64,000 nucleotides of DNA, taken from NCBI GenBank assembly GCA_036489775.1, contig DASXFC010000031.1, positions 62,001 to 126,000 of the forward strand. The letters run 5' to 3'. The notes below the pieces were generated by a model. The model did not search any database. It was given only the letters and a program-made list of their open reading frames with translations, and had not been told where the DNA came from. The translations under genes and the position numbers were made by a program. This DNA comes from Bog-473 sp036489775 (GTDB lineage Bacteria; Actinomycetota; Acidimicrobiia; Acidimicrobiales; RAAP-2). How positions within the stretch are numbered: position 1 is the stretch's first letter; every line of letters starts with the position of its first letter. This document shows positions 17,159 to 24,482 of the stretch, piece after piece.

Positions 17159-19819
17159 ATGACGACTCGCCGAATTGCCATCGTTCCGCATACCCATTGG
17201 GACCGCGAATGGTACAAGTCCTACCAGGACTTCCGGCTGAACCTGGTCGACATGGTGGACATCCTTCTCCCCCTGCTCGAGTCCGATCCCTCCTATCCCT
17301 ACTTCATGCTCGACGGGCAAATGGCGGTGGTCGACGACTACCTCGAGGTACGCCCCGAGAACGAGGGCCGCCTACGCGCCCTGGCGGCGGCCGGCCGGCT
17401 GTCCATGGGCCCCTGGTACATCCTGATGGACGAGTTCCTGGTCTCGGGGGAAACCATCGTCCGCAACCTCCAGATGGGCATCGAGCGCGGCGCCGCCTTT
17501 GGCGGAGTGATGGACGTCGGCTACCTGCCGGACATGTTCGGGCACATCGCCCAGATGCCCCAGATCCTGCACGAGGCCGGCTTCGCCCACACCGCGGTGT
17601 GGCGCGGCGTCCCTTCGAGCGTCACCAAGGACGCTTTCGTGTGGCAAGCGCCGGACGGTTCGCAAGTCCGGGCCGAATACCTGCCCGTCGGCTACGGCAA
17701 CGGGGCCGCCTTACCCGATGACGCCAAGGCGCTGATCCGGCGCATACGCGACCACATCGAGGAGATCGGCCAGTTCCTGATCGATGACCTGCTGTGCATG
17801 AACGGCTCCGACCATCTCTTCCCCCAGCCCTTCCTGGGCCGGGTGGTCGCCGAAGCCAACGACCTCCAGGACGAGTTCCATTTCGAGGTGACCTCCCTCT
17901 CCAAGTACCTGGCCGCGGCGCCGACCGAGGGACTCGAGCAGGTGGTCGGCGAACTGCGCTCGGGCTATCGGGCCAACATGCTCATGGGCGTCACCTCCAA
18001 CCGGGTCGACATCAAGCGCCTGGGCGGGGAGACCGAACGTGAACTCGAGCGCCGGGCCGAGCCGCTGAGCGCCCTCTTCGGCGATGTTGCGGCCTGGCCG
18101 GCGTCGCCGTTGCGTCTGGCCTGGCGGGAGATGGTGCGCAACTCGGCCCACGACTCGATCTGCGCCTGCTCGGTGGACGACGTGGACGATGCCGTCCTGC
18201 ACCGCTATCACGAAGCGCGCGCCATCGCCCGCGGCTTGAGCGAGCGGGCCCTCAAAGCGTTCGCCCGCACCCTGCCCAGCGCCGGGCCCACGGTGCTCAA
18301 CCTGGCCCACCGGCCGCGCCCGGGCCTGGTGGAGCTTGTCGTTCCGGCCACCGAGCCGGCCGGCGACGACGTCCAGGTGCTCTCAGAGCGCATGGGACTT
18401 CCAGGCTCCATGGTCCTCGACGCCAACACGGTGCGCACCGTCCTGGGCATGCTGCAGGGTCCCAAGATCAGCGACGATGCCTGGATACACGACGTGGTCA
18501 TCGACGAGGACGACGAGGACGACGAGGCCATCAACATCACCATCAACGTGGGCACCGAGGAGAAGCCGAACGTCCCCATCGCCGAAGCCAAGCGGGACGT
18601 CTTCACCCGCATCGGTGCCCGGCCCGAGGCCATCATCCGAGTGGCCATGGACCAGCCGGCCACCCGACGGATCGTGGCCCGGGTCGGCGAGGTGGCTGGC
18701 TACGGCTGGCAGCCCTTCGCCCCGGCCGCGCTGGCCTATCCAGTGGCCGTGACCGACGGTGAGACCCTGACCCTGGCCAACGGCCTGGCCACGCTGACGG
18801 TGGACAAGAGCGGGGGAACCTTCGCGTTCAACGGCCGGGCCGGCTACGGGAAGTTGGTCGATGGCGGTGACCTCGGTGACTCCTACAACTACTCGCCACC
18901 TCTGGCCGACTCCTTCGTGGACGCCCCGACCGCGGTGGCGGTCACGATCAAGGAGTCGGGCCCGGTGCGCGCCCGCGCCGCCATCGTGTCCACCTATGCC
19001 TGGCCCGATCACGTCGACGGCACCTCGCAGGCCCGGGTGGGCCAGCACTCAGTGGAGGTCACGACCGAGCTCGAGCTGCGGGCCGACGATTCGACGGTCC
19101 GGGTCACCACGTCCTTCGTGAACCCGAGCCGCGATCATCGCCTACGGGTCCACCTGCCTCTGCCCGAAGGGGCTTCCACCTCAGTGGCCGAGAGCGCCTT
19201 CACCGTGGTGACGCGCGGCCTGACGGCCGAAGGACGGGCCGACGAGTTCGGCCTGCCGACGGCACCGGCCCAGCGCTTTGTCAGCGCCGGTGGGCTCACC
19301 GTGGTCCACGAGGGTGTCTGCGAGTACGAGCTGATCGACATCGAGGATGGAGCGGCCAAGACCCTCGCGCTCACCGTGCTGCGCTCCACCGGGATGCTGT
19401 CCCGCCTCGGCATGGCGTACCGGCCCTTCCCGGCCGGTCCGCTCACCCCGGTCGACGGCTTGCAGATGACGGGCAAGGCCGTCACGCTGCGCTACGCCAT
19501 CGCGCAGGACTGTGCTGACCCTTACGCCCTGGCCGACGACGTCCTCCTCCCGCTCGAGGTGGTCTCCACCCTCGGTGGTGGCACGAGAGAGGCGAGTGGT
19601 TCGGCCCTCACGGTCGACGGGGCACAGGTCAGCGCGGTGCAGCGGGCCGGTGGCGAGATCGAGTTGCGCCTCTTCAACCCGACGGCGCAGGAGACGACGG
19701 TCGAGCTGCCCGGGCAGTCGGGCTGGCTGATGGACTTGCGCGGCTACCCGGGCCAGCCCTTCGAAGGCTCGTTCCCGCTACGCCCCTTCGGCATCGCCAC
19801 CGCCCGGCTCCGCGGCTAG
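17159..19819 (+). CDS. Glycoside hydrolase family 38 alpha-mannosidase
   Basis: This 886-residue retaining alpha-mannosidase has the zinc site in the N-terminal HTHWDREW (His13/Asp15 by analogy). The probable nucleophile is Asp125 in YLPDMFGH and the third zinc ligand is His331 in NSAHDSICACSVDD. A helical middle domain and beta-sandwich C-terminal domains complete the normal ~900-residue architecture. There is no signal peptide, so it is probably cytoplasmic and acts on imported or endogenous mannosides. Unusual is an acidic insert near residues 441-455 (DEDDEDDEA). No sugar transporter is adjacent. The 3' end overlaps the convergent cyclase gene by 42 bases. Confidence 0.94.
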   Translation: MTTRRIAIVPHTHWDREWYKSYQDFRLNLVDMVDILLPLLESDPSYPYFMLDGQMAVVDDYLEVRPENEGRLRALAAAGRLSMGPWYILMDEFLVSGETIVRNLQMGIERGAAFGGVMDVGYLPDMFGHIAQMPQILHEAGFAHTAVWRGVPSSVTKDAFVWQAPDGSQVRAEYLPVGYGNGAALPDDAKALIRRIRDHIEEIGQFLIDDLLCMNGSDHLFPQPFLGRVVAEANDLQDEFHFEVTSLSKYLAAAPTEGLEQVVGELRSGYRANMLMGVTSNRVDIKRLGGETERELERRAEPLSALFGDVAAWPASPLRLAWREMVRNSAHDSICACSVDDVDDAVLHRYHEARAIARGLSERALKAFARTLPSAGPTVLNLAHRPRPGLVELVVPATEPAGDDVQVLSERMGLPGSMVLDANTVRTVLGMLQGPKISDDAWIHDVVIDEDDEDDEAINITINVGTEEKPNVPIAEAKRDVFTRIGARPEAIIRVAMDQPATRRIVARVGEVAGYGWQPFAPAALAYPVAVTDGETLTLANGLATLTVDKSGGTFAFNGRAGYGKLVDGGDLGDSYNYSPPLADSFVDAPTAVAVTIKESGPVRARAAIVSTYAWPDHVDGTSQARVGQHSVEVTTELELRADDSTVRVTTSFVNPSRDHRLRVHLPLPEGASTSVAESAFTVVTRGLTAEGRADEFGLPTAPAQRFVSAGGLTVVHEGVCEYELIDIEDGAAKTLALTVLRSTGMLSRLGMAYRPFPAGPLTPVDGLQMTGKAVTLRYAIAQDCADPYALADDVLLPLEVVSTLGGGTREASGSALTVDGAQVSAVQRAGGEIELRLFNPTAQETTVELPGQSGWLMDLRGYPGQPFEGSFPLRPFGIATARLRG

Positions 19820-21061
19820 TGGTGGCCGGTTGCTGGTGAGCAGACGCTCACCGACGTCGCGCAATTCCTCCAAATCACGCAGGACCTCGGACAGGCGTTC
19901 CCAGCGCACATTGCGACGGCGGTCGGCCGCCGCCCCCGCACCGTCGGCCTCGTGTCCGGCCCGGCCGCACCACCACAGCTGCACCCGTCCCAGGTCCTTC
20001 AACAGCCGGGGGCGCAGGGCTTGGGCGGTGAATTCGTCACTGGCTTCGGCCATCAGGGCGGCGTGGAACTCGTCGGACATCAACACGGTGCCGGGGTTCC
20101 CGATATTCACGATCCGGTGGGCCAGATTGACGGTGGCCCCGAAGTAGTCGCCCTCGCGCACCAGGACCGGCCCATAGGCCAGACCCACCCGCACGTCGGA
20201 GAGCAGATCGTCGTCGGCGTAGGCATCGGCCAGATCGAGTCCGATGCGGGCGGCGTTGGATGCACTGTCGACCACGTACATGACTTCGTCGCCGATCATC
20301 TTGACCACCCGTCCCCCCAGGCCGGTCACGATGTCGTGGGAGATGTCCTCGAATCGGCGAACCACGTTGGCCAGCTCGCGGTCGCTCAGGTGCTGGCTCA
20401 GGAGGGTGAAGCCGACCATGTCGGCGAAGCCGATGGCCAGGGTGGGACTTCCTGGGGCCACGCCGTCGCTGCGCTGGAGCATCGAGCGCTGTAGCGCCGC
20501 CGCCACCTGGCGCCGCCAGACGAACTCGAGCAACCGGGCCATGGCCGGGATGGTGACGTCGGCCACGCTGGCGAAGGCATCGGCCGCCACCACCCGGTCG
20601 ACCGAGGTGCTGATGACGTCACCGGGCACCATCTCGGCTTCGGCGATGCGCGCCATGGAGGACCCGATCACCCGGGCCAGTTGCAGGGCCGAGTCGGTGC
20701 GAGCGGCCCCCAAGGCCTGGAGCCCCTGGAAGATGCGCACGGCCTCGAGATCGAGGTCGGTGAACGAGCGCTCGTCCTCGTGCACGTTCGGAAAGCCCAG
20801 CGCTCGCCAGAAGTGCTGCAGGGTGACGTGGTCCACCCCGGTCAACTCAGCCACCTCGCCCCGGGTGTAGCGGCGGCGCGAGGGCACCAGGATCCGATCG
20901 GCCACGAAGAGGTCGATGACATCGTCGGCCACGGCCTGATCGATCTCTTCGTCGCTGGCTCCGTGATTGCGCAACAACTCGCGGACGTGGTGCAGCGCGG
21001 TCTGGTGCTGCGCCTCATCCGTTTCGCCCACCGGCCCGATCTGACCGAACAACCCACTCAC
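19778..21061 (-). CDS. Class III adenylate cyclase with N-terminal regulatory (HTH-like) domain
   Basis: The product is 427 residues from a GTG at 21061 that overlaps the gpsA stop (GTGA). An ATG 33 bases upstream would overlap gpsA more deeply and is less likely. Residues ~1-180 form an alpha-helical regulatory region containing a MerR-like segment (YTRGEVAELTGVDHVTLQHFWRALGF), the arrangement of Rv1264-type holocyclases. The catalytic domain starts near 190. Metal-binding Asp is in IGFADMVGFT and in KMIGDEVMYV, where the preceding Lys specifies adenine, and FGATVNLAHRI carries the transition-state Asn. It should make cAMP in the cytoplasm, perhaps gated by pH or lipid as in Rv1264. Confidence 0.9.
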   Translation of the reverse strand: MSGLFGQIGPVGETDEAQHQTALHHVRELLRNHGASDEEIDQAVADDVIDLFVADRILVPSRRRYTRGEVAELTGVDHVTLQHFWRALGFPNVHEDERSFTDLDLEAVRIFQGLQALGAARTDSALQLARVIGSSMARIAEAEMVPGDVISTSVDRVVAADAFASVADVTIPAMARLLEFVWRRQVAAALQRSMLQRSDGVAPGSPTLAIGFADMVGFTLLSQHLSDRELANVVRRFEDISHDIVTGLGGRVVKMIGDEVMYVVDSASNAARIGLDLADAYADDDLLSDVRVGLAYGPVLVREGDYFGATVNLAHRIVNIGNPGTVLMSDEFHAALMAEASDEFTAQALRPRLLKDLGRVQLWWCGRAGHEADGAGAAADRRRNVRWERLSEVLRDLEELRDVGERLLTSNRPPLAAEPGGGDAEGA

Positions 21062-22080
21062 GTCGGCCGCCGCCGCACGAAGGTCTCCTCCCATTCAGCA
21101 CTGGGTGGCCGGTCCAGCAGGCTCTGCAGCGCCTCGAGTGCGGTGCTCCGTCCCGTGACGATGGCCTCGACCTGCTCGGCGATCGGCATCTCCACGCCGG
21201 CGGCCTTGGCCAAGCTGACCAGCGGCGGCGCACTCTTCACACCCTCGGCTACCATGTGCATCGAGGCCACGATGTCGTCGAGCGAGCGACCCTGGCCCAG
21301 TTCGAAGCCGACGGTACGGTTACGGCTCTTGGAGCTGTTGCAGGTGGCGACCAGGTCGCCCACTCCGGCCAACCCACCGAAGGTCAGGACCTTGCCGCCC
21401 AGCGCGATGCCCAACCGACCCAGTTCGGACAGGCCCCGGGTCACCAGCACCGCCCGGGTGTTCTCGCCGAAGCCGAGGCCATCGCAGATCCCCGCCGCGA
21501 TGGCCATGACGTTCTTGGAGGCGCCGGCGATCTCACAACCGACCACATCAGTGCCCACATAGACGCGGAAGGTGCGGGTATGCACCAGTTCCTGAACCCG
21601 GAGCGCCAGGGCTTCGTCGGCCAGGGCCACCACGCTGGCCGCCGGATGACCTTGGGCCACCTCCTGGGCCAGGTTCGGGCCTGTGAGGATGCCCGCCGGC
21701 ATCCCGGGCAGCACCTCGGCGATCACTTCTGACATGCGCAGGTTGGTACCGATTTCGATGCCCTTCGACAGGCTGACCACGGCCTTGACCTTGCCGGCCA
21801 GCGGCGCCAGATCGCTCAGCACGGCGCGGAAACCGTGAGAAGGCACCCCCATGAAGACCACCTCGACGCCGTCGATGGCCTCCTCCAGCGATGACGTGAC
21901 CGTCAACCCGTCCGGCAAGGTGATGCCGGGCAGGTAGGTGCCGTTCTCCCGGCTCTCCTGGATGGTGGCCGCCAGCTCAGGCGACCGGGCCCACAGCGTG
22001 GTCGGATGGGTGGCGCCGATGAGGCCGGCGACCGCAGTACCCCATGACCCGGCCCCGATGACAGCCACCCGCTCGCTCAT
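21058..22080 (-). CDS. gpsA: NAD(P)-dependent glycerol-3-phosphate dehydrogenase
   Basis: This 340-residue enzyme reduces dihydroxyacetone phosphate to sn-glycerol-3-phosphate for phospholipid synthesis. The Rossmann start is VAVIGAGSWGTAVAGL, followed by the substrate loop SLSKGIE, the catalytic Lys region GASKNVMAIAAGICDGLGFGENTRA, and GLAGVGDLVATC. Start choice: ATG at 22080 lies seven bases after a TAGGCT -10 box, and the family N-terminus fits exactly; a longer frame upstream has no support. It is coupled to the cyclase gene and divergent from cofC. Confidence 0.96.
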   Translation of the reverse strand: MSERVAVIGAGSWGTAVAGLIGATHPTTLWARSPELAATIQESRENGTYLPGITLPDGLTVTSSLEEAIDGVEVVFMGVPSHGFRAVLSDLAPLAGKVKAVVSLSKGIEIGTNLRMSEVIAEVLPGMPAGILTGPNLAQEVAQGHPAASVVALADEALALRVQELVHTRTFRVYVGTDVVGCEIAGASKNVMAIAAGICDGLGFGENTRAVLVTRGLSELGRLGIALGGKVLTFGGLAGVGDLVATCNSSKSRNRTVGFELGQGRSLDDIVASMHMVAEGVKSAPPLVSLAKAAGVEMPIAEQVEAIVTGRSTALEALQSLLDRPPSAEWEETFVRRRPT

Positions 22081-22087
22081 CGTCCGA

Positions 22088-22093
22088 AGCCTA
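22088..22093 (-). promoter_or_regulatory. Leaderless -10 element of gpsA
   Basis: Minus-strand TAGGCT, then seven bases (tcggacg), then the gpsA ATG at 22080. Confidence 0.6.
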
Positions 22094-22126
22094 GGACGGC
22101 TACCGGGGCGAACCTGCTTCCACCCG

Positions 22127-22132
22127 TACACT
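22127..22132 (+). promoter_or_regulatory. Leaderless -10 element of cofC
   Basis: TACACT, then seven bases (cggggag), then the GTG at 22140. The region from 22081 to 22139 thus holds two divergent leaderless promoters. Confidence 0.6.
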
Positions 22133-22139
22133 CGGGGAG

Positions 22140-22745
22140 GTGTCCGCCGGCCTGCACGCTGCTCGGGGCCGGCCCCTGTCGGCCTTGGGCTCGCAGGTGG
22201 TGCTGATCCCGGTCAAGTCCTTCACCCAGGCCAAACGGCGTCTCGGGGCCTCGCTGCTCGAGCGTGACCGGGTGGCGCTGGTCCGTTCCATGGCCACCAA
22301 GGTGCTCGAAGCCTGCGCACCCCTCCCGGTAGCTGTGGTCTGTGACGATGCCGAGGTGGCCGAGTGGGCCGTCGCACTCGGGGCCGCGGTGTTGTGGGAA
22401 CCCGGGCACGGACTCAACGGCGCCGTCCGATCGGGCGTGGATCAATTGGCCGAGGCGGGTGTGGCCTGGGTCACGGTGGCCCACGGCGATCTCCCCCGAG
22501 CCCGGGGACTCGGCACACTCGAGGCCTTCGATGGCGTGACGCTCGTCCCCGACCGGGTCGACGACGGCACCAACGTCCTGCGGCTGCCAACTTCGTGTGC
22601 CTTCGAATTCCACTACGGCCCCGCATCGTTCCGGGCTCACCGGGCCGAAGCGGGGCGGCTCGGGCTGCCGGTCCGTGTGCTGCGCGTCCCCGCCCTGGCC
22701 TACGATGTCGACTGGCCGGCCGACGTGGCTGAGTTGATGGCATGA
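22140..22745 (+). CDS. cofC: CofC/FbiD-type phospholactate (phosphoenolpyruvate) guanylyltransferase
   Basis: The 201-residue product is a nucleotidyltransferase of coenzyme F420 synthesis that joins GTP to 2-phospholactate or, in actinobacteria, phosphoenolpyruvate. Motifs are LIPVKSFTQAKRRLG at the N-terminus, VTVAHGDLPRAR with the metal-binding Asp, and LVPDRVDDGTNVLRLP, all typical of CofC. The GTG start is supported by the leaderless -10 box. The presence of this gene implies the host makes F420. It is followed by a PIG-L deacetylase gene after a 17-bp duplicated junction. Confidence 0.9.
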   Translation: MSAGLHAARGRPLSALGSQVVLIPVKSFTQAKRRLGASLLERDRVALVRSMATKVLEACAPLPVAVVCDDAEVAEWAVALGAAVLWEPGHGLNGAVRSGVDQLAEAGVAWVTVAHGDLPRARGLGTLEAFDGVTLVPDRVDDGTNVLRLPTSCAFEFHYGPASFRAHRAEAGRLGLPVRVLRVPALAYDVDWPADVAELMA

Positions 22746-22762
22746 ACAAGTTGATGGCATGA
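22732..22762. repeat. 17-bp-period tandem duplication at the cofC/PIG-L gene junction
   Basis: The 14-base string agttgatggcatga occurs at 22732-22745 and again at 22749-22762. The first copy holds the cofC stop and the second holds the next start, both within ATGA. A single four-base overlap was apparently duplicated, separating two formerly overlapping genes. Confidence 0.8.
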
Positions 22763-23535
22763 GTGGCCCCGGCAGACCAGGCCGGGTGACCCCGGTCAAC
22801 GACCTTCCCGCGCACGGCGCCATTTCGCTCAACCTGTCCACGCCGGCAAGGGTCCTGGCCATCGGCGCCCATCCGGACGATATCGAGTTCGGCTGTGGCG
22901 GCACCCTGGCCAAGTGGGCCGCCGTCGGCGCCGTGCTGCACCACTTGGTCCTGACCGACGGAGCCAAGGGGACATGGGACCCCGACCGCGAGCAGGCCGG
23001 GCTGATCGCCGAGCGCCAGGCCGAGCAACGCCGGGCGGCCGCCCTCCTCGGCGGTGGGGACGTGACCTTCTTGGGCTACCCCGACGGCGAGCTGCAGAAC
23101 GGCGAGGCGGTGCGGCGTGAGGTGGTGCGCGTCATGCGCCTCGTCCAAGCCGATGTCGTTCTTACCCATGACCCCTGGCGGCGCTACCGGCTGCATCCGG
23201 ACCACCGCCACGCCGGCTTCATCGTGACCGACGCCCTGGTGGCCGCCCGTGATCCGCACTTCTTCCCCGATGTGGGAGCGGCGCCCCATCGCCCCAACGA
23301 CCTCTTGCTGTGGGAAGCCGACGAACCGAACCATGTTGAGGACGTCGAGGGCGTCGTCGCCACCAAGGTAGCGGCGTTGCTGGCCCATCGCAGCCAGCTT
23401 GAAAGCACTATGGGCCTGGGTGATGACGACCCGGTCGACGCCTTCGAGTCGAGATTGCGTGGCCAGCTCTCGGCCCACGGCGCGCTGGCCGGCCTCGCGC
23501 TCGGTGAGAGCTTCCACCGTATGAGCGAACTCTGA
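22759..23535 (+). CDS. PIG-L family zinc deacetylase
   Basis: This 258-residue enzyme is of the MshB/Mca/PIG-L family, which removes acetyl or larger acyl groups from glucosamine-type or related N-acyl substrates. The zinc site and catalytic Asp are in AIGAHPDDIEFGCGGTLAKW (near residues 35-54), with a further zinc His in LHPDHRHAG. Substrate could be a mycothiol precursor, a conjugate or a sugar; no mycothiol gene is adjacent. It is downstream of cofC on the same strand and ends before a strong bidirectional hairpin terminator. Confidence 0.88.
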   Translation: MSGPGRPGRVTPVNDLPAHGAISLNLSTPARVLAIGAHPDDIEFGCGGTLAKWAAVGAVLHHLVLTDGAKGTWDPDREQAGLIAERQAEQRRAAALLGGGDVTFLGYPDGELQNGEAVRREVVRVMRLVQADVVLTHDPWRRYRLHPDHRHAGFIVTDALVAARDPHFFPDVGAAPHRPNDLLLWEADEPNHVEDVEGVVATKVAALLAHRSQLESTMGLGDDDPVDAFESRLRGQLSAHGALAGLALGESFHRMSEL

Positions 23536-23562
23536 CCGAGCTCTGACCCCAATCGAATTGCA

Positions 23563-23590
23563 AAGCCGGGGGCCCGAAGGCCCCCGGCTT
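23563..23590. terminator. Bidirectional hairpin terminator
   Basis: A 12-bp perfect stem (AAGCCGGGGGCC with its complement) closes a CGAA loop at 23575-23578. It lies between the convergent PIG-L and H1-like genes. The A/T ends of the stem suit termination on both strands. Confidence 0.85.
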
Positions 23591-23616
23591 CACACGTTCT
23601 TGGAAGAACGGACGGA

Positions 23617-24045
23617 CTAGCGGCGACGTGCCGCCTTGCGGGCGGGAGCCCGCTTGACAGCCCGCTTGGCCGCCGGACGACGCTTGGCCGGAGCCTTGCG
23701 TGCCGCTGCCTTCTTGGCTGGAGCCCGCTTCTTGGCTGCCTTCTTAGCTGCCGGACGCTTCTTGGCCGGAGCCTTGCGTGCCGGAGCCTTGCGAGCGGCT
23801 GCCTTCTTGGCTGGAGCCCGCTTCTTGGCTGCCTTCCTAGCTGCCGGACGCTTCTTGGCCGGAGCCTTGCGTGCCGGAGCCTTCTTGGCGGTCCGCTTCG
23901 CGGCAGTCCTCTTGACTGCCCTCTTAGCCGGAGCCCTCTTTACCGCCCGCTTGGCCGGAGCCTTCTTGGCGGCTGCTTTCTTTGCTGGAGCCCGTTTCTT
24001 CGCGGCCTTCTTGGCCGGGGCCCGCTTTTTCGCGGCTACTGCCAC
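23617..24045 (-). CDS. Histone H1-like lysine/alanine/arginine-rich protein
   Basis: All 142 residues are low-complexity AKKAA, KRAPAKK and RKAPAKKRPAA units ending in RKAARRR, with almost no acidic or bulky hydrophobic residues. It should be a DNA- or RNA-coating nucleoid protein, comparable to HctB and to the tails of actinobacterial HU/Hup. No folded domain is present. The start is GTG at 24045 with a good Shine-Dalgarno (GGGAGGT) eight bases upstream. An 86-bp internal direct repeat creates a duplicated 31-residue block. Its tail composition resembles that of the NYN-S1 protein at 947-2446. Confidence 0.85.
   Translation of the reverse strand: MAVAAKKRAPAKKAAKKRAPAKKAAAKKAPAKRAVKRAPAKRAVKRTAAKRTAKKAPARKAPAKKRPAARKAAKKRAPAKKAAARKAPARKAPAKKRPAAKKAAKKRAPAKKAAARKAPAKRRPAAKRAVKRAPARKAARRR
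23705..23883. repeat. Two 86-bp direct repeats inside the H1-like gene (period 93)
   Basis: Bases 23705-23790 and 23798-23883 are identical except for one base (cttctta versus cttccta). Because synonymous codons could have diverged freely, the near-identity points to a recent duplication or gene conversion. Confidence 0.85.
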
Positions 24046-24482
24046 AGGTGCACCTCCCTAGGAGCATGTTCACTGCATAGAGGTGAAGCCTGCGCCACGG
24101 TGATGCTGGAAGCCACCAACGTGCGCAATGCCGCACCGATTATGGACAGTGGATCACTGCTCTGCGATGAAATCACCGATCTCAACGCAGACGATCACCA
24201 CTTTGTTCACCCAAAGAGCGAGGAGTGATTGCAGTGAACTGACGCTCGCTGGCGCGCACCATCGGTGAACCGACATTGGTGTTACGCGCGCTGCGTGGCG
24301 TTCTGTCGCAGCACATCACAACCCTCCCTCACGTTTCGGGTACATACATTCTCGGTGGTCTGAGTGCTCAGGTCAAGCATCCTCACTTTTCATTGCTGAC
24401 AATCACCGCAACGCGACGTCGCGCTTTTCGCGTCTCATTGATGCGCACACAGCACGCGACCTGCACTTTGACTGCTTAATGC
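24046..24482. other. Lower-GC intergenic region upstream of the coupling-ATPase gene
   Basis: About 440 bases with visibly more A/T than the surroundings and no frame with local codon bias. It contains the 12-bp palindrome cgcgacgtcgcg (24412-24423). It may hold the promoter of the coupling ATPase, an origin of transfer, or an insertion boundary. I see no tRNA and no convincing long inverted repeat. Confidence 0.5.
24412..24423. promoter_or_regulatory. 12-bp perfect palindrome
   Basis: cgcgacgtcgcg, sixty bases before the first possible start of the coupling-ATPase gene. It is a possible operator or nick-region element; function not shown by the sequence. Confidence 0.3.
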
